Positions 52,583-62,470 of a stretch of DNA of 64,000 bases are shown here, piece by piece (position 1 is the stretch's first letter; the number at the start of each line of letters is the position of its first letter). Position numbers and translations under genes: made by a program. The notes under the pieces were generated by a model. It searched no databases. It saw only the letters and a list, made by a program, of their open reading frames with translations, and was not told where the DNA came from. The stretch is taken from IMG/VR virus record IMGVR_UViG_3300010388_000228, positions 1-64,000 of that record; one strand, given 5' to 3'. The stretch is from a virus.

Positions 52583-55500
52583 TTATTTTGCTCCTAATGT
52601 TTTAACTTCGCCGGTGTTTAATAAACGCAACGGGATGTAAATAAATTCTACAGCTTTAGTTGGTTCAATTGCAACATCTAAATATACTTCACTGTTATCT
52701 ATTCTTGCAGGTGTATTATTGGTAGTATCACATACTACTACAAAATCGTATAATGCACGTTGGCCTACAAGCTCCATTAACATGTTTTCAGCAGCATGTT
52801 TAATTTGACTACGTGTAGCGGTATCGTTTGGTTGGAACAAATACGGTCTTGCAAGTTTTGCAAACTGTCTACGTAATTGAATAACTAAACGAGCAACGTT
52901 AATGCGATCTAATGAACTAGAAACTGATGAACGAGTGTATTGTCCAAAGTTAACAATTCCTGATCCAATAATTGTAGCAATTGCATTAACTTTAATTTTT
53001 GCTAATGTATCACGTTGTCCAGGATTTAACGATACTGTTACAAACTCACCTGATGTATTAACATATCCTACAGATGATGCATTGTTAATAACACCTCTTG
53101 AAGTTCCAGCTGGAGCAAACCAAGGATGACTTGCAGCATCGCTTAATGCAATAGTGCGAAGCATCATAGTACTTGGAGGAATAACAATGTTATTTCCGCT
53201 GTTGTCACTTGATAATCCCCATGGATAAAAGAATGCTAAGTATGGATCAGATGTAGTTAAACCGTTGTCATTATCTTCAATAGCACCTTTAATGTTTGAA
53301 CCCCAATTTTCTAATGAGGTTGCATCTGGTGTTAATCTTGCAGGAGTATCAGCTACAACAAACGCAGTAATGCCGTTGTCATAATTTAAAATTTTCATTT
53401 CGCCAACAAGTTCAGGATATCCAGGACATGCAATCAAATTAAATTCTCTAACTTCTGTTTCACGAATTTGAAGATTTGAATTAACAACTGCTTGCAATGC
53501 CTGAACGACTACCCCGCGTTGTGCTAAACGACCAAATGCGCCTGCACCATTTGACAAGTTAGCAGCAGCAGTTACCCAACGATGTGGATGATAATATGCC
53601 ATTGATTCGTCGCTAAATCTTAAGTTAAGATTGTTCAAATTAACATAATTTTTATGTAATTTTTTAACATTGTTTCCACTTCTACGCAAGTTCCATAACA
53701 TCATGCCTTCTGGATATAACGCAGGATCCGGAGCATCAAAGTCTACAAAGTCAGCTGCATCAAGTTCTGCTTGTGAGTATTCATCAAGTGTACCACCTAA
53801 CAACGAAATAATTGAAGCAGCTTCACTGTCGGTACCACTAGTACTCCATCTTGCGTCAGCAAAGATAATACCTTCACTAGTAACTTGGTCAGTAATGTCA
53901 ACTCTTTCCCATTTTTTATCAAAGTTAATATATTTGTATAATGATGGGTAATTTTCAGTATCCGAAGTATCAATCCACAAATCACCTTCTTTTAAATCAG
54001 AAACACCATCGTTTTGTGTAGTTGGTTTAGAAGCAGAAACAATTGGTCCAAGTGGATCAGTTGCGCCGCGATTATTACCGTGATCTACGTTACGATATGC
54101 TCTCCATTTATGATTACTGTTAACCATAATGTCAATTTCGTCAACACTTGGGTTATACCATAACAAGCCATCATCTGCTGCACCGGTTACTTCGGTTTCG
54201 CTTGGAGTAATAAATGAATGAATTCTATCATTTGTATATTCAGTCCATAATGTTGCAATGTAATGTGTAGTAAGAGGGTTTGGAGGAGTTGATGTATCAT
54301 AAGTATCTGCAATTAAATAATTTGCATTATGATAGAAATTATCAGTTTTAGATGGATCAAACAATTTAGTTAACGGTTGTCCAATTAAATCTACAAACTC
54401 AATATCGCCGCCGCGTGCGTGTGAAATTACAATTCTGTTTCCAGTACGTGATGCATGAACCGATGTACCGTTTCTGCTGTTAATTGCAGTTAAGATACTT
54501 TGAATAACTTCATCAATTTTTTGTGAGTCAGGAGTTGACGGTGGAAACGTAGGAATATCAAAAGAGATCGGTGCAGTTACTGATAACGCAGCTGCTCCAG
54601 CAACACTTTCTTGAAGTGAAAATGTATACGTGCCAGATGCAAACGTATCAGTTTTAATTACTGCAGAAGTGATTGAAGTAGCAATTACATCTTTACGACG
54701 ATATACTTTAAATGTTGCATAAGTAGTAGCTGATTCTGAATCGTTATATTTAACGTATACTGTATTTCCAGCTAACCCAATACCGCCACCTGTTGGATCT
54801 AATGCAGCTAAAGCAGATGAACCGTTTGGATACAACGGAGCTGATTTAGTAACCCAAGAAGCTGACGCAGTTTCGTATTTTTGAACTACCCAATTTGCAC
54901 CATTGTTTACAGAGTTTGTTTTAATCCATAGCGACCCTGTTGGTACTCCAATAAAGGTATCTGGATTTTCTTTACGTTTGTAAGTTGGTACATGCGTAGA
55001 CGACGAAATTGTCAATTTTGGTGCAATATAATTTGTTTGAGTAGTTGGAATCGAAATTCCAAGTTTTGTTGTAGTTTGTGCAAGAGAATTAGCAAAGTCT
55101 ACATCAATACCTGTCGAATAAATTACTAATGCGTTGTTAACTACTGCAGCAGAAATACCAACCATTGAATCGTCTGTTGAATCATTGATTAGATTTACTA
55201 ATCCTTCATTCACATCATCACTTACTAATGCAGTAAATCCTGTAAATACCACACCATTAATAGTTAATGAATCTGCACTATTTGTACCAGACGGTGCATC
55301 ATACCACACAGTAGTTGATGGTACAGTAGAACCTTGTACAGTAGGGATACTTCCTTTCCATTCAGGTGATCCAACTAATACCCAATTACTAGTAACTGGT
55401 GATTTATACCAAAGTGAAATAAGACTAGTTACTGCAGTGATTGCGTATGACCCAACTACTCCATAACTTGACAGTGGTGCAAAAGAGGGATCTACTAATG

Positions 55501-56032
55501 TTACGTCAGTAATTATAGACGGTGTAATACTTTTAAATTTTTGGCCTTGTGCTGTACTTGCAGATGCTGAATCCCATTCAGAAATACCCCAATGTGAAGC
55601 AATAGTGTTTAACCAAAAGGTGTTGTTTGCAGGTTTACCTGCAGGTTCTGTAGAAAGAGGTTTTAGTTGATCTAAATCAACATCTGCACGTAGTACATAA
55701 GCAGCACTGCTTACTCCTAAGAAACTATATGCAGCATGTAAACCATATTCATTTTGTTCACCAGCATTAACTGGAGTGTTACTCGCATCGGTTTTAAACA
55801 CTGGTTGACCGAATGTGTCTGTTAATTCTTTTTGGCTAGTAATTTTAAATACTTGGCCATATTTGCTAGATGTTTTTAATGTCCCTGGAGCAATTCCAGT
55901 TTTAGAGCCATTTAATTTGTTCGCAGCAGTAGCGATAAAAATTAATGGTACTGTACCAGGAGCCGATGAAGTGTAGAAACTATCGTCCGTTACCGATACA
56001 CTTACGCCTGGTGAACTAAGTTGTTGAGCCAT
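52583..56032 (-). CDS. 18: Tail sheath protein (gp18-like), very large
   Basis: 1149 residues against about 660 in T4. The N-terminus (SSPGVSVSVTDDSFYTSSAP, GTVPLIFIATAANK) and the C-terminal core (RTIALSDAASHPWFAPAGTS, RGVI, then YTRSSVSSSLDRINVARLVI, QLRRQFAKLARPYLFQPND, ELVGQRALYDFVVVCDTTNN) are typical sheath. The extra length is a central beta-rich insertion (about residues 200-720) with repeated 'LWY/LWIDT..' and Trp motifs, expected on the outer surface of the tail. A TATAAATA box (56065-56072) precedes it. Confidence 0.9.
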   Translation of the reverse strand: MAQQLSSPGVSVSVTDDSFYTSSAPGTVPLIFIATAANKLNGSKTGIAPGTLKTSSKYGQVFKITSQKELTDTFGQPVFKTDASNTPVNAGEQNEYGLHAAYSFLGVSSAAYVLRADVDLDQLKPLSTEPAGKPANNTFWLNTIASHWGISEWDSASASTAQGQKFKSITPSIITDVTLVDPSFAPLSSYGVVGSYAITAVTSLISLWYKSPVTSNWVLVGSPEWKGSIPTVQGSTVPSTTVWYDAPSGTNSADSLTINGVVFTGFTALVSDDVNEGLVNLINDSTDDSMVGISAAVVNNALVIYSTGIDVDFANSLAQTTTKLGISIPTTQTNYIAPKLTISSSTHVPTYKRKENPDTFIGVPTGSLWIKTNSVNNGANWVVQKYETASASWVTKSAPLYPNGSSALAALDPTGGGIGLAGNTVYVKYNDSESATTYATFKVYRRKDVIATSITSAVIKTDTFASGTYTFSLQESVAGAAALSVTAPISFDIPTFPPSTPDSQKIDEVIQSILTAINSRNGTSVHASRTGNRIVISHARGGDIEFVDLIGQPLTKLFDPSKTDNFYHNANYLIADTYDTSTPPNPLTTHYIATLWTEYTNDRIHSFITPSETEVTGAADDGLLWYNPSVDEIDIMVNSNHKWRAYRNVDHGNNRGATDPLGPIVSASKPTTQNDGVSDLKEGDLWIDTSDTENYPSLYKYINFDKKWERVDITDQVTSEGIIFADARWSTSGTDSEAASIISLLGGTLDEYSQAELDAADFVDFDAPDPALYPEGMMLWNLRRSGNNVKKLHKNYVNLNNLNLRFSDESMAYYHPHRWVTAAANLSNGAGAFGRLAQRGVVVQALQAVVNSNLQIRETEVREFNLIACPGYPELVGEMKILNYDNGITAFVVADTPARLTPDATSLENWGSNIKGAIEDNDNGLTTSDPYLAFFYPWGLSSDNSGNNIVIPPSTMMLRTIALSDAASHPWFAPAGTSRGVINNASSVGYVNTSGEFVTVSLNPGQRDTLAKIKVNAIATIIGSGIVNFGQYTRSSVSSSLDRINVARLVIQLRRQFAKLARPYLFQPNDTATRSQIKHAAENMLMELVGQRALYDFVVVCDTTNNTPARIDNSEVYLDVAIEPTKAVEFIYIPLRLLNTGEVKTLGAK

Positions 56033-56064
56033 ATTATAATCTCCATATATACAAGTTCTAACTG

Positions 56065-56072
56065 TATTTATA
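56065..56072 (-). promoter_or_regulatory. Late promoter box TATAAATA of gp18
   Basis: Exact T4 late consensus on the minus strand, 33 bases upstream of the sheath ATG, with a GGAG RBS between. Confidence 0.65.
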
Positions 56073-56093
56073 GGAAATTGTCAAATTATGGCC

Positions 56094-56711
56094 TTATATA
56101 TTAACTATTTCTGTTACTTTTGAATATAACGATTCAAGTGTACCGTTGTTATCAATTGTATGATCTACTACTAAACCATACCATGCCCACTCACTCTCGT
56201 GTATTCCAAACTCTTTTAACATTAAGATATCTTCTATGTTGTTAGCTAATGCACCGGTAACATATTGATGCCATTCTGGGTTAGGCCCGCGTTTTACACG
56301 AAGCATTATACCACCTAATTTTTTAATAGTTTCAAACTCATTTGGAAATCTGCAATCACTTATAACAACATTAGTACCTACATTTCTTAACTTATTTTCT
56401 AAACTAGCAATCCATATATCGTCATGAAAACTTCTTCTACATACTTCTGTACCCCATTGCTGCAATACATACCGAGGAGTTAAGTTTGGGATATTTAACT
56501 TATCTGCCCACCATTGATCAACTTGTTCACGCCATTCCCTAGACTCTTTAGTTTGTCCTTCAAGCATTGATCTATCCCATCCAAATACTGCAGCAACTGC
56601 ATCTTTTAATGTGCCTGCAAAACTTTCACGTTTAAAGTTATGTTCATTTACTAAGTAATCTGCGATAGTATCTTTGCCTTCGCCTATATTTCCTACAATA
56701 CCGATTATCAT
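56094..56711 (-). CDS. 1: Deoxynucleoside monophosphate kinase (gp1-like)
   Basis: 205 residues. P-loop MIIGIVGNIGEGKDTIADYL (GxxGxGKD), FAGTLKDAVAAVFGW, LQQWGTEVCRRSFHDDIWI, VVISDCRFPNEFETIKKLGG follow the T4 gp1 dNMP kinase pattern. It phosphorylates dNMPs for phage DNA synthesis. It lies between virion genes rather than in the replication block, which is also seen in related phages. Confidence 0.85.
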   Translation of the reverse strand: MIIGIVGNIGEGKDTIADYLVNEHNFKRESFAGTLKDAVAAVFGWDRSMLEGQTKESREWREQVDQWWADKLNIPNLTPRYVLQQWGTEVCRRSFHDDIWIASLENKLRNVGTNVVISDCRFPNEFETIKKLGGIMLRVKRGPNPEWHQYVTGALANNIEDILMLKEFGIHESEWAWYGLVVDHTIDNNGTLESLYSKVTEIVNI

Positions 56712-56761
56712 ATTATTCTCCTAAAATTGTATTATACACTAATTTTAGAAAAATGTCAATA

Positions 56762-57532
56762 CTAACCTATGATAAACGAATAGCCAGTTCCTCCGGAAAT
56801 TTGTGTTTCAAGTTCTTTGTCAAGTGCAACTAATTCTTCTTTACCTGCAGTTTTTAAATCGTTGCCATTAAGTGTAATGCCGCCGCCTGGTCCTGCAATA
56901 GTCGAAAACAAACTACGTGCTTCTCCTAACATAATTTTACAAGTAGCTAGTGTATAATCACGTAACCACTGTTTAGCATATATATCAGATAACAACACAA
57001 AATCAGGTCGAAAGTTATGTGACTTAATTAAAATCTGTTCACCTTGTGCAAACGGACGTTGTAAAATTGTTAGTACGTGACTAGTTGGTTTCCATTTAAA
57101 TTCGATATAACTACCAAACATCTTACCGACTAATTTTTGATATCCTGAAAATAATTCATATGTAGCAAGTCCGCCCATCATACTTCCACTCATCATGTAT
57201 GTGTTAGTATATGCTAAGTTAAATGGTTCAAATAATGTACCACCTGCTCCTATTCCAGAACGTGAGCCAATTGCACGTCTAAAAACACTTTGTACTTCAA
57301 TAATTTCATCAGGCAACCGGTAATCGTTTTGATCTTGTACTAGTTCTAAAAAGCTATAGCTTTCTTCTACTGAATTTGGACTACGTTGTCTAAAGCGGTT
57401 TAATGCTCTGTCCAATGCAGTTTCGTAATGAATAGGATCTAAATCTAGATCAATCATCTGATCACCAAGCATAGCTTTAACGTAATCAAATACTTTGTTT
57501 CTTTCTATCAATGATGTTGTTTCGTCAGACAT
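56762..57532 (-). CDS. 13: Neck protein (gp13-like)
   Basis: 256 residues from the ATG at 57532 (MSDETTSLIERNKVFDYVKA), with GGAGAAC upstream. LGDQMIDLDLDPIHYETALD, RALNRFRQRS is the helical entry of neck proteins; YRLPDEIIEVQSVFRRAIGS and KWLRDYTLA-like YAKQWLRDYTLATCKIMLGE fit gp13 homologues of marine phages. It caps the head-tail connector. It is divergent from the gp14-like gene. Confidence 0.7.
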   Translation of the reverse strand: MSDETTSLIERNKVFDYVKAMLGDQMIDLDLDPIHYETALDRALNRFRQRSPNSVEESYSFLELVQDQNDYRLPDEIIEVQSVFRRAIGSRSGIGAGGTLFEPFNLAYTNTYMMSGSMMGGLATYELFSGYQKLVGKMFGSYIEFKWKPTSHVLTILQRPFAQGEQILIKSHNFRPDFVLLSDIYAKQWLRDYTLATCKIMLGEARSLFSTIAGPGGGITLNGNDLKTAGKEELVALDKELETQISGGTGYSFIIG

Positions 57533-57548
57533 AATAGTTCTCCTACTA

Positions 57549-57568
57549 TATTTATCGTAAGATAAATA
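57549..57568. promoter_or_regulatory. Divergent late promoter pair
   Basis: TATTTATC (57549-57556, minus GATAAATA) and GATAAATA (57561-57568, plus) lie 4 bp apart, forming a near-perfect palindrome between the gp13- and gp14-like genes. AAGGAG and GGAGAAC RBSs follow on either side. Confidence 0.7.
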
Positions 57569-57593
57569 TGATAACACCCAAGGAGAACACTAA

Positions 57594-59027
57594 ATGCCTA
57601 GACTTTCACTTTATCATCCTGAGAAAGGCAACAACTACAGATTTATCGATCGCCAAATATCACGGATGTTTCAAGTCGGATGCACTGACGTACATTTGCA
57701 TAAGTACCTTGGTCCTAAGATACAAGAAGAAGGAACTGCCGATCAACCAGTCTATCAAAATATTTCTGAAATTAATATACAAGATCTATTATTTTTAGAA
57801 AACCGAGATCGCAAATACGAATCAGAAGTATATCGTCTTAGAGGCCATTATCAAGTTCAAAATCTTGATTTTAATTTAAGTCAATTTGGTTTATTCATTG
57901 ACAACGATACTGTAATTATGACAGTACATATTAATGATTTTATCGAAGCAATTGGCCGTAAGCCACTAGACGGTGATGTAATCGAATTGCCTCACTTACG
58001 TGATGATTTTTCATTAAATGATTATGATGTTAGTGTTCCTCGATTTTTTGTTGTTGAAGATGTTGGTCGTGCTAGTGAAGGTTACAGCGCAACATGGTAT
58101 CCTCATTTATACAGATTAAAACTTAAAAAAATCGCAGACAGCCAACAATATTCTGACATTCTTGATCAACCAGCAAGTGAAGACTCTCCATTTGCACTAC
58201 GTGATTTATTAAGTACTCGCAAACGAGAATTAGAAATAAACGATGCAATCGTTGCGCAAGCAGAAAGCGATGCACCAATGTGCGGTTATGAAACTCGACA
58301 ATTTTATACATTAGCAATTGATCCTACTACCGGTAGAACAGATCTAATTACAGTCGATTCTGATGTTTATACTGCAAATTACCAAAGCCAACTCATAAAT
58401 GGTGAATCTAATATTAACGCAAGCAGCCTTAATGCAGTACCGTTAAGAACAGGTTATACTGGATATTTAGTAGGTGACGGTTATCCGTTTAACGGGTACG
58501 TATTTGGACAAGGAATTGAGTTTCCAGTAAACGTTGCAAAAGATGACTTCTTCTTAAGACTTGATTTTGTTCCAAATCGATTATTTAGATACGACGGCCG
58601 CAAATGGCACAAGGTAGAAGACGCTATTAGAACAACACTAACTAATACCGATACTCGATTTACTAGACGAGTTAGCTTTATTAACAATAGTAACTTTACT
58701 TACAACGACGAAGTTGCAACTGATTATGTTAGAGTTAGTAATGAATTTACTGTAATTGATACCGACATTAACTTTAGTATAACTGCACCGTATATTGTAC
58801 TTACATACGAAACTAACAGATTAGAATTTGTTATTGCTGATTTTGATAATTTATTAGAAGAATATGATGTTAACGGTATTAGTAAAATTAGAGTTAACTT
58901 ACCAATAGTTGATAATTCTCAAGTTAAAATACCATATACAGGTGTATGGAGAATTAGCTTATTTACATATAGAGAAGCTCAAAGACAAGGTATTTCAAAA
59001 GTACTTAAACCCCGTGCTGATTTTTAA
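57594..59027 (+). CDS. 14: Neck protein (gp14-like)
   Basis: 477 residues. RKYESEVYRLRGHYQVQNLD, FNLSQFGLFIDNDTVIMTVH and RKPLDGDVIELPHLRDD, FFVVEDVGRA, WYPHLYRLKLKKI follow the gp14 layout (FL.E......F..FG......D.....V......RP.EGDL...P....FEI..VE). It is longer than T4 gp14 (256), with an added C-terminal beta-rich half. The position next to gp13 and gp15 supports the call. It seals the head-tail junction. Confidence 0.6.
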   Translation: MPRLSLYHPEKGNNYRFIDRQISRMFQVGCTDVHLHKYLGPKIQEEGTADQPVYQNISEINIQDLLFLENRDRKYESEVYRLRGHYQVQNLDFNLSQFGLFIDNDTVIMTVHINDFIEAIGRKPLDGDVIELPHLRDDFSLNDYDVSVPRFFVVEDVGRASEGYSATWYPHLYRLKLKKIADSQQYSDILDQPASEDSPFALRDLLSTRKRELEINDAIVAQAESDAPMCGYETRQFYTLAIDPTTGRTDLITVDSDVYTANYQSQLINGESNINASSLNAVPLRTGYTGYLVGDGYPFNGYVFGQGIEFPVNVAKDDFFLRLDFVPNRLFRYDGRKWHKVEDAIRTTLTNTDTRFTRRVSFINNSNFTYNDEVATDYVRVSNEFTVIDTDINFSITAPYIVLTYETNRLEFVIADFDNLLEEYDVNGISKIRVNLPIVDNSQVKIPYTGVWRISLFTYREAQRQGISKVLKPRADF

Positions 59028-59071
59028 TCTCATAAGAAGTGCAGTACTAAATATTGATATAGGAGAAAGTA

Positions 59072-60565
59072 ATGCAACATTTTTATGACGGTGCTATACG
59101 CAAGTATATTACCCAAACAATTAGACTCTTTAGTGAGTTTTCAGTTCGATATGGTGATGGATCTTTGCATCGAGTACCAGTAGCATACGGTGATGCAGAT
59201 AGACAGGCAGTAAATATCGTTCGTCAAAACTCAGAAAACGCCCTTAACTCAGTTCCAAAAATAAGTGTATATATTCATACCTTAGAGTTAGATAAAGATC
59301 GATTATCTGATTCATCGTTTGTAAGTAAAGTAGCAGTACGTGAGCGTGATGTACAACCAGATGCATCTGGTAACCTTAAGTATACTTCTAATCGAGGAAG
59401 AAACTATACTATTGAACGGTTAATGCCAACTCCGTTTAAACTAACATTAAAAGTTGATATATGGACTGCAAATACTGATCAAAAATTACAGTTAATGGAG
59501 CAAATCTTAATGTTGTTTAATCCTAGTTTAGATATTCAGACATCTGACAACTATCTAGATTGGACTAGTTTATCTGTAATTTATCTTGAAGGTATTAATT
59601 GGACAAGTAAAGCAATTCCTGTCGGTACTGACACTCCTATCGACATTGCAACATTAACGTTTTCTACACCAATATGGATTAGTCCTCCTGCTAAAGTTAA
59701 ACAGCTTGGTGTAATTACAAAAATTATTACTGGTATATTTGACGGTAATACTACATTAAGTGAACCAATTTTTGGTTCAGATTATTTAGATCCGTTATCA
59801 AAATTTACCGATGCAAGTGCAGCACTGTTAACTACTGTGCTTACTATTGTTGAAGATTTTTCAATTGAAGTATCTGATAATCAAGTAGTATTATTAGATT
59901 CGCATTATCACATACCATACGAAGAATCACAGTACGAAACTCCTGAAAGAAACGGGTTAGAAGTGAGTTGGGTTGAAATACTTGAAAAATATCCTAAAAA
60001 ATTTATACCTGGTTTTAGCAGAATAATTGTAACGCAATTAGGCGGAATTGAAATTGTAGGTACATTAACAGCAAATCCATTGAATGAAGCAATAATGGAC
60101 GTAGTATGGGATGCGGATACTCTAAATCGAAACACGTTAATTGATAGTCAAGGTTATTTAGATTCCGATGTTAATTATTTTAATTTGTCAACATGTCTTC
60201 GTGCATCGCCTGGAACATTTAATGCAATTATTAACCCGTACACCTTTAATCCGTACGAACAAGGCGAACTTTTAGTTCCAGGTATTCGATATTTAATTAT
60301 TGAAGATATTGGTTCTGATATTAATGAAAACGGCGCACTTGCATGGAAAGCAACAAATAATGATGATTTAATTGCACACGCTAATGATATTATTGAGTGG
60401 ACCGGTGAGAAATGGAATGTTATTTTTGATTCTCAAACCGAAACTGATACTATTATTTGGCAAACTAACTTAACAGGTGGTATTCAGTTTATGTGGAACG
60501 GTGTTGTGTGGACTAAAAGTTTTGAAGGGTTTTACAGGACAGGAAAATGGCGATTGGAGTTTTAA
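59072..60565 (+). CDS. 15: Tail sheath stabilisation / completion protein (gp15-like)
   Basis: 497 residues. The first about 200 residues match gp15: HFYDGAIRKYITQTIRLFSE, YGDGSLHRVPVAYGDADRQA, VPKISVYIHTLELDKDR, TPFKLTLKVDIWTANTDQKL, QLMEQILMLFNPSLDIQTSD. T4 gp15 (272) caps the tail tube and sheath end. The C-terminal 290 residues are extra and beta-rich, perhaps surface-exposed. RBS GGAG at 59062; a CTAAATA late-like box lies near 59049. Confidence 0.82.
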   Translation: MQHFYDGAIRKYITQTIRLFSEFSVRYGDGSLHRVPVAYGDADRQAVNIVRQNSENALNSVPKISVYIHTLELDKDRLSDSSFVSKVAVRERDVQPDASGNLKYTSNRGRNYTIERLMPTPFKLTLKVDIWTANTDQKLQLMEQILMLFNPSLDIQTSDNYLDWTSLSVIYLEGINWTSKAIPVGTDTPIDIATLTFSTPIWISPPAKVKQLGVITKIITGIFDGNTTLSEPIFGSDYLDPLSKFTDASAALLTTVLTIVEDFSIEVSDNQVVLLDSHYHIPYEESQYETPERNGLEVSWVEILEKYPKKFIPGFSRIIVTQLGGIEIVGTLTANPLNEAIMDVVWDADTLNRNTLIDSQGYLDSDVNYFNLSTCLRASPGTFNAIINPYTFNPYEQGELLVPGIRYLIIEDIGSDINENGALAWKATNNDDLIAHANDIIEWTGEKWNVIFDSQTETDTIIWQTNLTGGIQFMWNGVVWTKSFEGFYRTGKWRLEF

Positions 60566-60996
60566 AAGATCAAATTATATGTAGCGGTGCATTAATCTAT
60601 TCACAAGCTACACATAGATTCTTACTAATTCAAAAGTCGTCTGGCAAGCATCAAGGTACATGGGGACTAGTAGGTGGAACTAATTTAGTTAATGAAAATC
60701 CATGGCAAGGGTTAGTTAGAGAAATAGAAGAAGAGATTGGGTTTCTTCCAGACATTAAAAAAACACTACCGTTAGAAAAATTTGTATCTAACGATAGTGT
60801 CTTTAATTTTCATACATATTTTTGTTTAGTTAACAACGAATTTGTGCCAACATTAAGCGATGAACATATTGCCTGGGGTTGGTTTGATATAACTGTGTTA
60901 CCTAAACCAATTCATCGTGGCTTAAATCTTAGCTTGCGTAACAAAGTTATTCAAACTAAGATTCAAACATTAATCGATATTATTGACTCTTTATAA
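60547..60996 (+). CDS. Nudix hydrolase
   Basis: 149 residues. A complete Nudix box, GGTNLVNENPWQGLVREIEE then EIGF (Gx5Ex7REUxEExGU), at about residues 37-60. Such enzymes hydrolyse nucleoside diphosphates linked to another moiety. In phages, candidates include NADH, ADP-ribose, 8-oxo-dGTP or mRNA caps. The gene overlaps the gp15-like gene by 19 bases and converges on the halogenase-like gene with a 17-base overlap. Confidence 0.88.
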   Translation: MAIGVLKDQIICSGALIYSQATHRFLLIQKSSGKHQGTWGLVGGTNLVNENPWQGLVREIEEEIGFLPDIKKTLPLEKFVSNDSVFNFHTYFCLVNNEFVPTLSDEHIAWGWFDITVLPKPIHRGLNLSLRNKVIQTKIQTLIDIIDSL

Positions 60997-62470
60997 CAGA
61001 GTCAATCCACTGTTTATGATCTACAGATTGCTGCTCGATATATTTTTTAAGTTCTTTAATTTGTTGCGATGCACTAGCAGCATGATCGTATAGCCATCTA
61101 GATTTTAAAAAGTTTTCTAAATTATCAGTATTTTTAAATAATCCATACCCATATGCAATGCAATTAAAATCTGCAGACTCAAACATGTCTGCAGCAGTTT
61201 TATTAAAATTGTAAATAGTTAACGGAGTACTATCAATTAAGGTTATTATATCTTTAATTTCGTCTGGAGTATTATCAGTTAAATATTGCCAAAATGAAGA
61301 ATCTGTTCGGCCAGTATTATAAAAAAATCGTATATATTTAAACGTATTTTTATATATTGTAGTCATTACTGTGTTATAATGATTTATTATTTGAGTAGAT
61401 GTAATACCGTCAAACACCTTTGTAATTAAATCTATTTGTGTAAATGCATGATGTATGTTAGTTGCTTCGAGAGGTTCAACAAACCCACTCGACAATCCAA
61501 TTGCAACACAATTGCCTACCCAATGCTCTGCATTATATCCGCTCTTAAATTTAATAATACGATCAGACGTTAAATTAACATTGTATTTTTCTTTTAACCA
61601 TTTATCAAATTCAAATCGAGCCTCGTCATCTGTTGTAAATTTACTGCTATATACATACCCAGTACCATGTCGATTTGATAACGGCACATCAAGAATCCAC
61701 CCATTTTTAGTTGCCTCTGCAGTCGTATATGGCGGGATATAATCAAAATCCTTAAACAGAGGAAACGGTATTGCTCTATCGGTTGGTAACTGATCAGATA
61801 AATCAACCCAATCAACTGCTAAGTGTTTAAACAACACTTGGTCTAACCCGGATGCATCTATAAATAAGTCAGCTGAATATTCTTGCCTATTTGCTAATTT
61901 GATAGAGGTAATAGATCTATTAGTAACATGTACATCGGTGACATTTCCGTCGATAATTGTAATTTTATCTTGAAATACAAATTCGACATATTTACTAAGA
62001 AGACTTGCATCTACATGTAATGCATGTCGATATGATAAATTGTCAGTTGACGGTAATACGTTATTATTAAAATAAAATTTACCATAGGTATAACCAGAAT
62101 CGTATTGGTTATGTAAAATATCAAATGCGTCTACTGCATTAAAATCAACAAGTACCGGATTAACTAATGATAACGATTCGTTATGTGGAAAACTGTGAAA
62201 CCATTCGCTACCGTCGTGTGTCCAATTTTTAAACTTTAAACCAAGTTTAATCGTTGCATTACAATTTCGAATTAAATCAATTGTAGAAATACCCACTGTT
62301 TTTAAATAATTGTCAAATAGTGGCGTTAGACTCTCGCCTACGCCAATACCAGGTTTACTATGGTCGTATAGCATAGTAACATCAGCACGATCTCCCCAGT
62401 AAGATTTGAAATAGCTAGCAGCCATAGCACCGGCTGTTCCGCCACCGACTACAATAATTTTAAATGTCAT
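60980..62470 (-). CDS. Flavin-dependent halogenase-like protein 1
   Basis: 496 residues. FAD-binding GGGTAGAMAASY at 9-20, GIGVGES, the lysine-containing helix ATIKLGLKFKNWTHDG and WVGNCVAIGLSSGFVEPLEA follow tryptophan halogenase proteins (PrnA/VirX1 type). The diagnostic WxWxIP segment is altered to GWILDVPLSNRHGTGYVYS, so chlorinating activity is uncertain. The substrate is unknown. It overlaps the upstream oxygenase gene by 11 bases, so the two are co-expressed. Confidence 0.82.
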   Translation of the reverse strand: MTFKIIVVGGGTAGAMAASYFKSYWGDRADVTMLYDHSKPGIGVGESLTPLFDNYLKTVGISTIDLIRNCNATIKLGLKFKNWTHDGSEWFHSFPHNESLSLVNPVLVDFNAVDAFDILHNQYDSGYTYGKFYFNNNVLPSTDNLSYRHALHVDASLLSKYVEFVFQDKITIIDGNVTDVHVTNRSITSIKLANRQEYSADLFIDASGLDQVLFKHLAVDWVDLSDQLPTDRAIPFPLFKDFDYIPPYTTAEATKNGWILDVPLSNRHGTGYVYSSKFTTDDEARFEFDKWLKEKYNVNLTSDRIIKFKSGYNAEHWVGNCVAIGLSSGFVEPLEATNIHHAFTQIDLITKVFDGITSTQIINHYNTVMTTIYKNTFKYIRFFYNTGRTDSSFWQYLTDNTPDEIKDIITLIDSTPLTIYNFNKTAADMFESADFNCIAYGYGLFKNTDNLENFLKSRWLYDHAASASQQIKELKKYIEQQSVDHKQWIDSVIKSQ

